In this document: positions 1 through 11,034 of the stretch, in pieces
Position numbering within the stretch: the first letter of the stretch is position 1
Layout of the letters: each line of letters opens with the position of its first letter
Assembly (NCBI GenBank): GCA_023052935.1
Contig: CM041295.1
Coordinates: 104,828,711-104,892,710, forward strand
Direction of reading: 5' to 3'
DNA from: Piezodorus guildinii
Lineage: Eukaryota; Arthropoda; Insecta; Hemiptera; Pentatomidae
Length of the DNA stretch: 64,000 nt
The notes under the pieces: model-generated
Seen by the model: the letters and a program-made list of their open reading frames with translations, nothing else
The model's database searches: none
Told to the model about the DNA's origin: nothing
Program-made: the position numbers and the translations under genes

Positions 1-437
1 ATCTTATCATCCAGTTCCAATCCTGCAACAGCATCCTTAAACCTGCAGAGACACCCTTGCCTTATCGAACACTGGTGTAATAACTGGCGTATAAAGGTAA
101 ACGAAGCCAAATGTAAACACGTAACCTTCATTCCTAGACGGAAATTCTGTCCGCCAGTTTATTTCAACTCATTAACGATTCCTCCCTCAGATACAGTCCG
201 GTATCTTGGCTTATTGTTAGACAAAATATTGAGATGGAACCCACATACAAGACTTAAAAGACAAGAACTCAACCGACGATTAAAATAGTTATACTACTCA
301 ACATAAAATCTGAACTTACAGTTAACAACAAATTATTAATATACAAGATAAAACTGAAGCCTATCTGGACCTACGGACTTGAACTATGGGGGACAGCTTA
401 ACTTCTTAACATCAAACGCATTCAATCCAAAGCCATC
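1..437 (+). pseudogene. Jockey-like LINE reverse transcriptase, 3' fragment
   Basis: From base 1 one frame reads through CLIEHWCNNWRIKVNEAKC and then RYLGLLLDKILRWNPHTRL, the conserved stretch after the YADD box in jockey-group LINE reverse transcriptases. A stop lies at 286-288. Homology continues in another frame through LTVNNKLLIYKIKLKPIWTYG, followed by a further stop. It runs off the left edge of the window and on the right is cut by a family A repeat at about 437. It is a dead copy. The same family recurs at 41.5-42.7, 50.5-51.0 and 60 kb. Confidence 0.85.
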
Positions 438-576
438 CTTTTTGCGGGATTTTGTTATTTGGACTCAGGGGACCCTAAAACGTGTATTTCTGTTGAAAAC
501 TGGAATTCGAAAATTTTCACGATCGCAATACTTTCTCTTACTATATAGTTCACATATAGGTATGTAAAAGTAAAAC
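437..576 (-). repeat. Family A repeat, terminal fragment
   Basis: Reverse-strand copy of the first ~140 bp of family A (recognised by 'GCGATCGTGAAAATTTTC' and the GT-rich block). It starts exactly where the LINE homology stops, so it probably inserted into the LINE. Confidence 0.8.
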
Positions 577-593
577 AAATATAGAAGTTTAAG

Positions 594-905
594 TTCTCTT
601 GTAAAATGAATTATAATATTAACTTTCAAAACTATGACCACTGTTGATTTTTGTTTTCCGTGAAAAATTTTCCATTTAATCTCACAACGGTAATTGTTTC
701 TGATAGCAAAATGCTTAAAATTCGACTTAATTAAAAATTGGATTTGGGTAGTAAATAAAAATACTAACCAATAACTAAGAAACATTATTTTATTTCTTTA
801 TTTTATTAAGCTTATGATATAAATAAGTAGACAAAAACAAAAATATTCGAGTATATCAAATTCATTAACATTAAAAAGTAAAGCACAGATGATGGAACTT
901 CTATG
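594..905 (+). repeat. Dispersed repeat D, copy 1
   Basis: About 310 bp that matches 39873-40205 in the same orientation along its whole length, with small indels. Both contain TGATAGCAAAATGCTTAAAA and a shared 3' portion. It lacks coding capacity and obvious terminal structure. It directly follows a family A end here, but not at the second site. Confidence 0.7.
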
Positions 906-1500
906 AAGACGGACTGTAGGTCAGTGAAACCGCCGCTCCTTCCTTGCACATTAGTGGGCTGCCCCATTCCTGCAGCTCTAGCGTATTAGGGCAATGTGGA
1001 TTCAGGTAGCGTACCCCTCCCCCCTTCCTATCAGCTAATCAAAAATCACTAGTTAATTAAGGGGGGGGCCGTAAGGAGGGGCTTATCTTAAGTGGACCCT
1101 TGCGATCTGGAGGGACCTAGGGAGGTCGGCCAGCGAGGCTACTGTGCCCGCTAAGATATGTTTTTGCCGAGTCAGGTCCGATGGTCGGCTGCGATAGGGC
1201 AGGGTCCGCCCTCTGTTTTGCAACACTTACCCCTTCCCTACTTTCTACCTTAATGGAATGTCCGTCTGGAAGCTCCTTGGCCTGTGTCAGTGCCCAATCC
1301 GCACCCTACACCACTCTCCCGGAGCAGAACAATGCTCTTCACATGTCGAGTCGATGGCACGCTCCTAGATAGAAGATAGTCCGGGCTGCGGTGAAGAAAG
1401 GAACAATGAAATAGACATAAATATCTATAACTTTGCTGACGTTCCCAACCTTATCTTCATCTTAAATAAAGGGGAAGATACAGGAAATAATATAAAAATA
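906..1500. other. GC-richer unassigned segment
   Basis: An island much richer in G+C than its surroundings, with C-runs and a G-run at about 1017-1070. The longest open frame (1181-1372, +) looks like a chance frame: serine/leucine-rich, with no motif I recognise. It may be an old repeat or an unknown host segment. Confidence 0.3.
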
Positions 1501-1734
1501 TATATATTTTATTAATTCATTTTAATAATATTTTTAACTGTACAATAAAAAAGTAAATGGTAAAGTTGGGGTCGATTTCGATCCTAGCTTCTGTTATCTG
1601 TAAATAATAATCCGGTTATAGCTTTGAAGACCACTGCATTTTAGGTACCCTATAAGTCATTCTAATTTTTCATTTCACTTCCTATCAAGTTGCAAATATC
1701 CATATAACCCTCCTCGTAGGTTGAAGTGGCAATA

Positions 1735-1965
1735 GTCCAGAGATCTCTTGTAAATATGTCATTGGAGTGCTGGCAATGGCCAGCTTCTCCACTCATGCGC
1801 TGAGTGTATGTGGCTCCAGCGCCCTCGCTCAGCCTTCACTGGCTCTCAAGACCAGTGTGACACGGCTGAGTGAGAGGCGCTGGGATTTCCTGGGATTGAG
1901 CCTCGAGATCCACTAGTGGATCTCTGGGTTTGATTCGGTGATCCTAGGGGCAGTTTGTAAATAGG
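1735..1965 (+). repeat. Dispersed repeat E, copy 1 (GC-rich LINE-like 3' segment)
   Basis: Homologous to the reverse complement of 4200-4440. Shared landmarks are GGAGT.CTG, TGTGGCT, the stretch TGAGTGAGAGGCGCTGGGAT, and an 'AGGG' near the end followed by AT-rich sequence. It probably is the 3' region of a retroelement with an AT-rich tail; the family is not identified. Confidence 0.65.
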
Positions 1966-3024
1966 TATGAATGTGATCGAGGTTGTTATTATTTTCATTA
2001 CATATATTATTCATTTTATTTCATATGCATTTATCTCTTTTCTCCTTTATTCAGTCTTAATTAATTATTCTTGTATTTTTTTTTATTTTTTTTTTCTATT
2101 TTTCTTCCTTTAAGATGTAGATATGGGATGAATGATTTCTTCTAGCTGTAATACTCATTGCCCCAGCAGGTGGCAGATTGTATTATCTCCTAATAAGTAA
2201 AAAAATTCATTTTACCGGAACAGATTTTCCAGCTTGTCACTTCATAATAACAATTATCTTTCTTTTAGCTCCTTCACTCTCAGGAAGGGTCTTAAACAAC
2301 CCCACCTTACTCTGTTTGTTCCAAATTTGTATCGGGCATAGAGGTGATGTTCTTGAATTATTAGTTAAATTATTTTTAATTGAATCTTAAAACATTTTTA
2401 AACTTTTTGATCTAATATTGAGAGGAAAACGCAATTTTCAACCCCAGAAGAGGCTATAAAAGAAATGCAACGTCAGCATGAGTGATCCGGCAATGAGGCT
2501 TTTCTGTCTGATGAGTCGAACGCCGAAGACGAGGATTGGGTTCTAATAAATAATCATAATCTGGAAGATAGTTTTACAGTTTATTTTATTAGTTTATTAT
2601 AGAGTGGGAAGTGACAGTGAATATCATTTACAACCCAATTACGAATTTAGAGTTAATTTTTTACTACTTTTGTTTGTTAATTTACCGATTGTTTTAACTA
2701 TTTTAATGAGTTTTAGTTATTATGATAGTTGTGTAGTTATTTTGTTTTGTGTTGTGTAATTGTTTATTCCTTAGCCGTTAGACATTATTTGTTAGCAATA
2801 TAAATTAACTTATCAACTGTTCCATGAATCCAATTGTTTATTTTTCTGTTATTTACTATTATTTTGTTGAATATATTAAATAATATGCTATACGATTAAA
2901 AATAACCCTTAAAAAAGTTTAAATTTATTTCTGAAAATAGATCCCACCATATACGAGTCTAAAATTCACATTTTGGATTCAATTCACAAATATAGAGTTA
3001 ACAATGATTATGGGTTTTATACCG
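1966..3024. other. AT-rich stretch with a possible transposase scrap
   Basis: Mostly AT-rich sequence without genes. At about 2445-2575 one frame reads EEAIKEMQRQHE, then a stop, then SDESNAEDEDWVL, resembling the acidic N-terminal region of piggyBac-type transposases. This is a weak similarity by eye only. Confidence 0.25.
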
Positions 3025-3105
3025 AACTAACAAGAAACCACCCAGTTTTAGCACTTTTATGATTACTTATATTAGGAGGTCTTGAGGCTATCGCTTTTTC
3101 AGACG
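3025..3105 (-). pseudogene. Jockey-like LINE 3' end, scrap
   Basis: Short reverse-strand match to the shared 3' end of the jockey-like family (landmarks 'CCACCCAGTTTTAGCAC' and the final ORF2 codons in 'GGTCTTGAGGC'). It compares with 8156-8260 and 59864-59950. Confidence 0.5.
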
Positions 3106-3191
3106 CATCTAAATAAAATTTTAGTTAATGACAATTGACAAATTAACTACGCTATAGCATTATCAAAATTAATGCCGATAAAACCAAACGT

Positions 3192-3345
3192 AACGGTTTT
3201 AAAGATCGGAATTGAATCGGAAAGAGAACTGAGGATATTTGAAAACAATAGAATTCCGTAAGATTGAAGATCGGATAAGAAAAGATCTTTCTAAATGTCC
3301 ATATTGTTGGGCCGTAGTGTTTAGCAATAAATGTATGTTATCAAC
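3192..3345 (-). pseudogene. CR1-like LINE C-terminal scrap
   Basis: The reverse strand matches the C-terminal part of the CR1-like family at 13188-13450. The same run of codons around 'RSFLIRSSILRNSI' can be read, corresponding to the RSFL..S..LWNSIP region of that family. Heavily degraded. Confidence 0.6.
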
Positions 3346-4199
3346 CAAATTTTTTGATGCGATAAATAAAATGTATTATATAGTTCCGATGCCCAGTAAA
3401 CTTTCGTATTTAAAACAATGTTTTTTTTTTACAAATTCCAACAAAGATACTCATTTTGGGGATGAGATGAATAAGAAGTGAAGTTAGAATTGGTATTATG
3501 ATTTAGGATCTGCCTCGACTAAACAAGCGAGATAAAGTGAAAAACTTTGCTATCTCGGATAGGACAATCTACACCCACTGTCTCCTAAATAAATCAAGTA
3601 ATACAAATCCACGCCCTTGATCCTTTGCCGAAAAATAGAAATCCCTGGATTTTATACGGATATGTAATTGGGTGTATTGTGTCCAGGACCAATAACTCTT
3701 TGTATCATATTACACTTATCTATAAAAAGGAAGATGACGTTCCATAAGAGATCATACCTTATTGATTTATTTCTTCGTAAAAAAAAAATAATGAAATAAT
3801 AATAATACATCACAAATTAATAATGAAGAAGTTGAATAGCAAAATTTACTATTCCCATTCTAGGAAATTTTACAGGAAGCTCGAAAATCGCTCATTAATT
3901 TATTTTGATCATTTTTAGAATAAAATCTTAATTCTTATTATTTATTGAGAAATATTACAATTTGTAACACAATGAACAGTAGTAATAGTGATGTAGTACA
4001 CATTCATACAATATATTCAGAAAATAATGATAAAATCAAATTACATAAAATCGGAAATAAATAAATTTAAATATATACAAGAAAATAAAATTAATAAAAA
4101 CAAAAACAAACAAATCAAAACAACAACCTGTAGTAGAGATAAATACAACTTGGGAAATAAATAAAAATCATACAAGCAAACTCAACTATATACAATATA
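3346..4199. other. AT-rich, no gene seen
   Basis: AT-rich non-coding DNA with a poly(A) run near 3779. The distal part (about 3950-4199) may be the AT-rich 3' tail of the minus-strand repeat E copy next to it. Confidence 0.4.
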
Positions 4200-4440
4200 T
4201 ACAAGCTGCTAAAGGGACCCTAGACTCGGCTGCTCCCTCCACAAGTGGGGGGAGAAGCCGAATCCAAGAGATCCCAGCGCCTCTCACTCAGCGCTTCACC
4301 GGTGTAAGCCAGTGGAGGCCGAGCTAGGGCGGAATAGCCACAAACATACAGTACAGGAGTGGAGGATCTGACCAGTGTCAGAACTCCAGAATAAATGTTT
4401 GCAAAACGTCGCGGGGCCACTGCCATTTCAATCTTCATGG
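4200..4440 (-). repeat. Dispersed repeat E, copy 2
   Basis: Reverse-strand copy of repeat E (see 1735-1965). It happens to be open for 72 codons on the minus strand, but the other copy does not keep the frame, so coding is unproven. G+C content is clearly above the surroundings. Confidence 0.65.
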
Positions 4441-4584
4441 AGGATTGTAGGGATGGGTGGAACTGGAGAGCGATTGAGCAAGAGGATTAGGATGATGATG
4501 AAGGTTCTGATGGAATTTGGAGAATTTGGATGGTACCAGGTCTAAAATAAATTCTTCGTAATTAAATAAATTTGCTTCGGCGGT

Positions 4585-4615
<31 letters not shown>

Positions 4616-4879
4616 TAAAATCTAGAATTATTATTTATTTGGGTTGTAAAATAATTTTGTAGCGTTTTTCAATATTTCATTTTAATCCTCTCTGTATTTA
4701 TAAAATCATGTTTAGTTGGTCAATAATGTTTACATGTTCTAAAAAAGGATTATTTGAGGTTTTTATATATGAGTTTCAACCGAGATTCTTTATAAGTGGT
4801 ATTTTGCCTCCTCAAAATATAAAAAAAAAATTAATGATTTTTTATTACCGAAAAAGAAAATCCATTGCACATAAGGTTA

Positions 4880-5040
4880 ACGAAATTAGCAGTGCATAAG
4901 CCAATGATGCCTTCGGTGAAAGAACCGTCCGTAAGTGGTTTGTGCGGTTCTAAAACCGAAATTTTGGTTTAAAAGATGCAAAGCGCATGAGTCATAATTC
5001 AACTGTTGATGATGACCAAATTCAAAAAATTACACGAGGG
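4880..5040 (+). pseudogene. Mariner-like transposase N-terminal scrap
   Basis: Reads KVNEISSA, stop, ANDAFGERTVRKWFVRF, stop, then NRNFGLKDAKRMSHNSTVDDDQIQ. This is the helix-turn-helix linker region of mariner transposases (ERTVRKWF.RF..GNF.L). Two in-frame stops. The same subfamily occurs at 56195-56330 on the other strand. No terminal repeats or catalytic part found. Confidence 0.7.
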
Positions 5041-5182
5041 AAGGCAACATGTAAAATGTGGGTCATATATAATCGATATTTTGTAAGAATCTGAAATTTT
5101 TATTGACATCACTAGTAAAAATACGCTAAGAAATTTTTAATTATTTCGAACCTAATAATATATTATTAAAAACACATTATTT

Positions 5183-5672
5183 ACTTATCTATAGATGAAA
5201 TATATTGCAGTGGGGAAAATTTTCAGATTTAAGTTTAGAATCCGAACGACCAAGAGACGCGAATATTTGTGTGTGGTAAATCTAGCTGAAGTTGAACTGA
5301 AATTTCGTATTTAAGACAAGTATATGTCTATGATGTTGCAACAACTTTCCCTCCCACATTGACTATCAAGTGCTACTTTATACCATGCATTATTTATTTT
5401 TAACATATTTCTCAACAATGCCTCTAACGATTTTGTAAAATATCCAAAGTATTGATGCAAAACTGAATGTATAAAATAGCTAGAAAGCTAAAGATTTTAG
5501 AAAAGATGTTAACTAACATACAAAGTTCTATAATGTACTGCTGAGTGACGAACAGCGGATTTCTATGGTTATATTATTTAATATTGAAACAACTTTAATT
5601 TCTCTAAAATTGTTATGTTGATAGTAACTATTTAGGTATGTGAAAGTCGTTTGTTTCGTGCACAATACTTTT
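5183..5672 (+). repeat. Family A repeat, diverged copy
   Basis: Follows the family A order: a TATAGATGAAATATA 5' end, GT-rich block, 'ACTTTATACCATGCAT', 'GCTAAAGATTTTAGAAAA', and the 3' end 'GTATGTGAAAGTCGT'. It has diverged and lost internal sequence compared with the copy at 5979. Confidence 0.75.
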
Positions 5673-5978
5673 TTTGTTTTATTGAAGGGAATGTTTTATT
5701 ATAAATCAGAACGAAACCAAATGCGTGATTAGGATCTTCAAAAAAATAATTATATTTCCTTATTGCATTTTTAAAGGAACTGAGAGTTTTGTAGAAGAAA
5801 TTGAAAGGCGTATTTCGATAGGACTAAACCAGTATTATACAAATAAGTTAAAACATCATTTTTTTCAAAAGAGTTCTGAAGTAACTTTATGAAATCATCG
5901 CCTCGATTCATTGTTAACTATTTTATAAGTGTTTCATATAGAAGAATTTCAGTGTTAAAATTTAAAACATACCCGCCT

Positions 5979-6777
5979 TTTTACTTTCACTTACTATATA
6001 TAGTAAGGGGAAGTATTGCGATCGTGAAAATTTTCAAATTCCAGTTTTCAACGGATATACACGTTTTAGGGTCCCCTGAGTCCAAATAACCAAGTCCCGC
6101 AAAAAGGTCTGTGTGTGGTAACTCCCGGGCGGAAACGGTAAGTCCTATGAAACTGAAATTTCATATTTAAGACAACTACACGCCCGAGACGTGACAAAAC
6201 TTTTTTCATCAAAATGAGCTTACCAGAAGAGGCACTTTATACCATGCATTTTGCACCTTTTTTCAATTTTCTCGAAAACGGTTCCGACGATTTTGATTAA
6301 ACTCGCTATATCGATGTAAAATTTAATGGGCTTTAATATCATGTAGGTTTTAGTTGGATAAAAATGGTCTGACAGGGCTCAAATGCCGAAATATATAAAT
6401 TGAATAAATTCGATACCCAACAAAAGGAAAACAGAAAAAATATTTTTTTAATGCAATTTTTCGTTTTTGAACATCAGAGCAGTAATATAGATGTATGATA
6501 TACCGTTGGAAAGCTAAAGATTTTAGAAAAAATATCATCTCATACACAAGCTTTTAGAAGTTAATAGAGGGTGATGAGAAGAAGATAAAACTAACTGATT
6601 ATTTTAGATAATGATATAATAGATTTTTTAATAAAACACATGTTTCTATAGAAATTCAATTTGATTAATTCCTTAATAGTTTCACGTATTTTTATCTCTA
6701 ACTGTATTTGAAAATTATTTCATTGATTTTAAAAATCTAGGTAAGTGAAAGTCGTGTGTTGCCCGCACCAGTTTTTT
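5979..6777 (+). repeat. Family A repeat, near full length
   Basis: Begins with ACTTTCACTTAC followed by the palindrome CTTACTATATATAGTAAG, and ends in GGTAAGTGAAAGTCGTGTG. The central part of about 120 bp present in the 34-kb copy is shorter here. No open frame of note. Confidence 0.85.
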
Positions 6778-7252
6778 TAGATTTTCAACGTATCAACACT
6801 CAAAAATTCTTATAATTCGCAAATTAATACTTTAATTAAATCCTAATAACATATTTATGAATACTAATGATATTTTCATTAATAACCGAAATATAATGAA
6901 GTTCACTCATGAGTAGTATAAGACTGCATATTTCTCAAGTGGTTATGGTGACCAAACATTTTAATGAACTTGTATTTTTATTTGATACAATGTTCAATGC
7001 AGTTGGTAGTTGGTTTGTTGATGGTAGTTTATATTTCACTTTACCATCTCATTTAGGGGCATTGCTTAAGCCGTGAAAGTTATCATTAACCAGTTTCTCG
7101 AGCGCTGTTTCAAATTGGGGTGCCCTCAACTGTGTCATGGGGTAACTGTATAATGCCCTTAGTAAGTCGATCCTAGCTCGCTATCACCTTCCGTCGGTTC
7201 CCAACTTAATTTAAACTTCTCAGTTAGTTTCCGGTATAGATGTGTGTAATAA

Positions 7253-7291
<39 letters not shown>

Positions 7292-7659
7292 CAAGTAAGT
7301 GTCTCACGTTTGCAGAAAATTAAATTAAAATATTTCTAAAAATATTTTGACATTTCAAGGAGCTATTTCTCTTCAATCGTTAAGTTTTAGATTTTTCGGA
7401 TCTCAGAAAAACTTCTTCATTTAATTGGCTTTAAAATGGTTCAAAACAGAACTTCCCTTTTTTAAGTAGAAGATTCTTTTGTAATTAAGAAAGAGATTAG
7501 AACATTAGTGGAGTTGAAGGAGCCGACGAAACAGCAGACCATTAACTTATGTGAAATTTCGGTTTCGTACGACTGTTCTTTATGAGATGGAATTACCAAT
7601 TAAAGGCACACTGACCCGTTTGGTAGTCTTGGTTTATTATAGCATAAGAAAATTGTATT
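6778..7659. other. No gene seen; (TA)n at 7255-7286
   Basis: AT-rich DNA with a TA microsatellite at 7255-7286. A short frame at about 7470-7585 (+) reads IKKEIRTLVELKEPTKQQ with no stop inside. It is too short to name. Confidence 0.4.
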
Positions 7660-8150
7660 GTTGTGAAACGGTAGATGCACTTGCATTTTGTTGTGCTGAG
7701 AGTCCTTTAACTGTTTATTAGGGGTTTCCTTCTACTGTATGTTCGAGGACATCGTTGTCTATTACGGACGGAGGTCTTCCTCGGGGCAAGTTTTCCAAGT
7801 CGGTATCCCCACCTGACTAACTTAGCAAACCAACGGCGAATGGTCCGTTCATTAACGCTCCCTTCCCTAAACGCCTTGCAAATATTTCTAGCGGCCTCAG
7901 GTGCTGAATGGCCGAGTTTAAACTCGTACAAAATATTACTGGAAAATCGAGTGTTTTCATTTTCATAATTGGAGGTATACTAAAAAGTGGGTAATTGATT
8001 GGGAAGCTCATGTTTATAATACAAAGGTAGAGGATTAGTAACTGTTTACTTTAAATATGTAAACATTCGGAAGAAAACAACAGAGACCTGCAAAATCCTT
8101 TATGTATTTCAGAAACTATAAAAACGGACATTTCATGTGAAACAACCCAA
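7660..8150 (-). pseudogene. Mariner-like element, 5' part
   Basis: The reverse strand starts at 8150 with the terminal repeat TTGGGTTGTTTCACATGAAA, next to a TA. The transposase N-terminus follows (YEFKLGHSAPEAARNICKAF, ERTIRRWFAK), and then in a shifted frame LENLPRGRPPSVIDNDVLEH and a stop. Homology to the sister copy at 21900-22782 ends at about 7660, so the catalytic half is missing. It is a dead remnant, and this copy keeps the linker region that the sister lost. Confidence 0.85.
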
Positions 8151-8155
8151 TACAA

Positions 8156-8500
8156 TTATGAGCTTTGAAATGTCTGATGAATAACTACCCAGTGGTAGCA
8201 TTTCAATGTCAATTTAATTTAGTAGGGCTCGTGGCCATCGCCTTTTCAATCGCCTCTTAGGTTTCCCAGGAATAGATTGGAATGATGAAGTTGCGTACAA
8301 AAGGATTCATGTGGGTCGGGAGTTTGGAATTAAAAGAGGCATATCTGGTTAGGGATAGTTCTGCAATGGGATATTTAGGTCATTATGGGTGATTTTACTC
8401 GTAACGAAATATAAAGCATTCATGATTTTGCGAAGGATTTTGGATTGTAAGGATTGAATACTAGAGGAATTAAATGGTTTAGTAGAGTCTCAAAGCTCGA
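8156..8500 (-). pseudogene. Jockey-like LINE, 3' end
   Basis: Reverse-strand 3' end of the jockey-like family: the last part of ORF2 (compare 41640-41900) from the 'QSLQSKILRKI' region through the LKR terminus, plus the 3' UTR containing 'CAGTGGTAGCA'. It carries stops and indels. Confidence 0.75.
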
Positions 8501-9216
8501 TTCCGCGACACTTTTAAAATTGATTTAAGGAAGGGAGGTAGGTAAAAGTCTTGTTTTGTGAGGATTCGATTTTTAACTCATTTGAAACAAGATAAGTTTA
8601 TTGTTTCAGTTTATTTTCAATTATTCCAGACGTATTGTATTGAAATACAAACAACAACTTTATTTTTCCTTGTCAAATCTTGAATTGGTTGAGATGGGAG
8701 AAGGAAAGAGGCCATAATTTATGCCTGGGTTTAGGCTCCTTAAGACTTTGCCTCTCAGCAAGTTGTATGACAAGCCCTCCCCTCCCCTCCCCCCCTCCCT
8801 CCCGACAACATCTCAATGCTAAACTTATATAATACACTGGATTTTGCATTAAGTGAGCCTGAAATTTTGACACCAACTTCTAAGTTTTGTAACATAACGG
8901 TTTCCTTTGAGGGGGGAATAGCCATTGTCTCTGAGAAGCTCAACTCTTAAATACAGAGAAGTTTCTGAAACGGATCCCGGTAAAAATATACATTATTCTC
9001 CCGGCTGTTATTTCAGCCTCTTCAGTTTATTAAATGAAAATATTCTACTCAACCCCTTCTCTTCATAATTTGAAATGAGCGATGTTTTCGCTTAGTACAC
9101 ATGTGAATTAACAGACGACTAATATTGTTAACGTTTATCATAAAACCTTTTTTTCTTATGTTACGTATTTTACGTACGTTTAACCAATGTCTATTATTCA
9201 CGTATAAGAAAGATCT
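8501..9216. other. No gene seen
   Basis: Includes a C-rich low-complexity run at 8770-8805, which produces spurious proline/glycine-rich frames. Otherwise AT-rich. Confidence 0.4.
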
Positions 9217-9224
9217 CCTTAGAA

Positions 9225-10558
9225 TAAGGTGACCGTATTTTTAGAGCTCTGAAGGAGGTGGGGGGTATATACAAAAATTTTCATACAGAATAAAAATAAT
9301 ATCGTAATATTTTTTTTATTTTTAAAATAAGTACAATTTAAAAATATAAAAAATGTATAATATTTTATTCCTTGACATATTTTTTATTTGAGTTAATTTC
9401 TTTCAGTATATTGTTGTCATTTTTTAAATAGTATAAAAATCTTCACTACAAATTAGTTGGCTTTCAATGTTTTAACACTTAATTTTAATTTTTCTGATGT
9501 CTACATTTGATTTACTGTAGAAAAAACTTATGATTGTATGTTTTGATTGTTAAAGATGAATTCAAATTTTAAAATAATTTGTGATTATCTAATTGTTCTT
9601 TAGTATACTACAATATTATAGGTCTACTAGAATTTTTTAAAAATTACTAAAATATTATAAACACATACAGTACAAATATTCGTTTTACATCGGCAAAATT
9701 ATGCTGAATTAATTTGCCCTAAACATAATTTACATGAGCATATTTTATTGTTGTTTATAACGAAATGAGTTTGATTGACTTGAAATATTTGCAAAATTTT
9801 ATTCGTATATTTCTTTCTAAAATTTCTTTTAAGGGTAAGGTCGGTGATATACTTTTTGCCATCAATATAAAATGTGAAGGCTACGAGTATTTTAAGCTAA
9901 GTTTAAGAATATTTATTTATTTATGAAATATATTGAGGGTGTATAGTCGACTGTAGAAACTATTATAGGTGGAATAGTCAGGAATCAGTCATTTTTAAAA
10001 AGTTTTTAATTTTGCCAACGTTTCGGCTCAAGCTTGTGAGCCATCATCAGGGCATTACTGAGCCATGTCCAAGCATAAACTGCGTTTGTGCTTGGACATG
10101 GCTCAGTAATGCCCTGATGATGGCTCACAAGCTTGAGCCGAAACGTTGGCAAAATTAAAAACTTTTTAAAAATGACTGATTCCTGACTATTCCACCTATA
10201 ATATTTATGAAATATATAAAATAATCACTTATCTTAATTTTCTATGGTAAATAGCAGATTTATAATATTTATTTTTTTAATTAGCTTGCTAGGACGCAGT
10301 ACGAACACGAAATGTATCATCCGAGATACAAATACAATGTGACTAGGTAGAAAAGCAATATGTTAGTCGTCGTAGCCCGTAGGATTCTTTGAACGCAAGA
10401 CAAATCGAAGGATTCTTAGAACGCAAAACAATGATTTCATAAATATAAAATTTAACTTAATTCTAAAAGCCAGGAATTTTGAAAAACGTCACGGGACGCG
10501 GGACAAATTGTGAAAAATCGGGACTGTTCCGCCAAAAGCGGGACGTCTGGTCACCTTA
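9225..10558. mobile_element. hAT-type non-autonomous DNA transposon
   Basis: The element begins TAAGGTGACC and ends GGTCACCTTA. Both sides carry the perfect 8-bp direct repeat CCTTAGAA (9217-9224 and 10559-10566), the target duplication size of hAT elements. No transposase can be read, so it is non-autonomous. Its body is AT-rich, with GGGAC-rich subterminal repeats on the right side (10485-10545). A 242-bp hairpin (9961-10202) is inserted inside it. Confidence 0.85.
9961..10202. repeat. Large hairpin with hammerhead-like core (Penelope-type terminal unit?)
   Basis: Two ~117-bp arms are almost perfectly complementary around a 5-nt centre near 10080. Each arm, read outward from the centre, has CTGATGA (10114-10120 on +), a 6-bp stem GGCTCA/TGAGCC (10122-10127 with 10134-10139), then GAAAC (10140-10144) and GTTGGC. 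That is the order of a hammerhead ribozyme core, with one extra base between CTGATGA and the stem. A single diverged arm recurs at 53093-53200. I infer a Penelope-like terminal repeat pair; catalytic activity is unproven. Confidence 0.6.
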
Positions 10559-10641
10559 CCTTAGAAGTTGGCCTTTTCTCTGGCTGAGGTACACTGACCA
10601 CCCGGGTTTACAGATCTGGATCATATAACTTACCTCTTAAC

Positions 10642-10985
10642 TGTCACAACAGAGACAGAACTTAAAAGTTTATGCTTACTATGGCTTTTCACATCAGGAC
10701 GTCATTTTCCTTAATGTTTCCTAGACTCTTGGCCTTACTTAGACCTCACACTCATCACCACATGCTGCCGGCTAGCACAAAGAGACAAAGGCTCTTGCAA
10801 TCCTACCGCCCCCTTCATTTCAATCCTTAAAACCCATGTTGCTTTCCACACAGACATAGAGAGAGTAAGAGATAGGAAGTAGGAGAGTAGCTTAGTATAA
10901 AAGGAAGATGGTCGGAGTTAGTCACGTTTGTTATACTTGAAGAATAAAACCTGTTTTAATTCTTTGCTGTGTGTTCGTTAATTTT
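10642..10985 (+). repeat. Solo LTR candidate
   Basis: Less AT-rich block with promoter-like features in order: AGTATAAAAGGAAG (TATA box, about 10893), then GAATAAAACC (polyadenylation signal, about 10941) about 48 bp later, as in gypsy- or BEL-type LTRs. The possible 5' end is TGTCACAACAGAG at 10642. No internal retrotransposon sequence adjoins it. Exact ends and target duplication could not be fixed. Confidence 0.5.
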
Positions 10986-11034
10986 TGCGATTTAGGTTAG
11001 ATGTAATTTTTACGTTCACTGACCTGTATACGGA

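Noticed and set aside
2496..2525. CTGATGAGTCGAACGCCGAAG, resembling a hammerhead core
   Set aside because: The stretch after CTGATGA forms no stem beyond one G-C pair, GAAAC is replaced by GAAGA, and the codons read SDESNAEDED, a better explanation as coding scrap.
8673..8943. Two overlapping Gly/Arg-rich minus-strand frames
   Set aside because: Caused by the C-rich run at 8770-8805. No start context, no relatives.
10560..10985. Complete LTR retrotransposon
   Set aside because: Only one LTR-like block with TATA box and poly(A) signal is present. No gag, pol or second LTR nearby.
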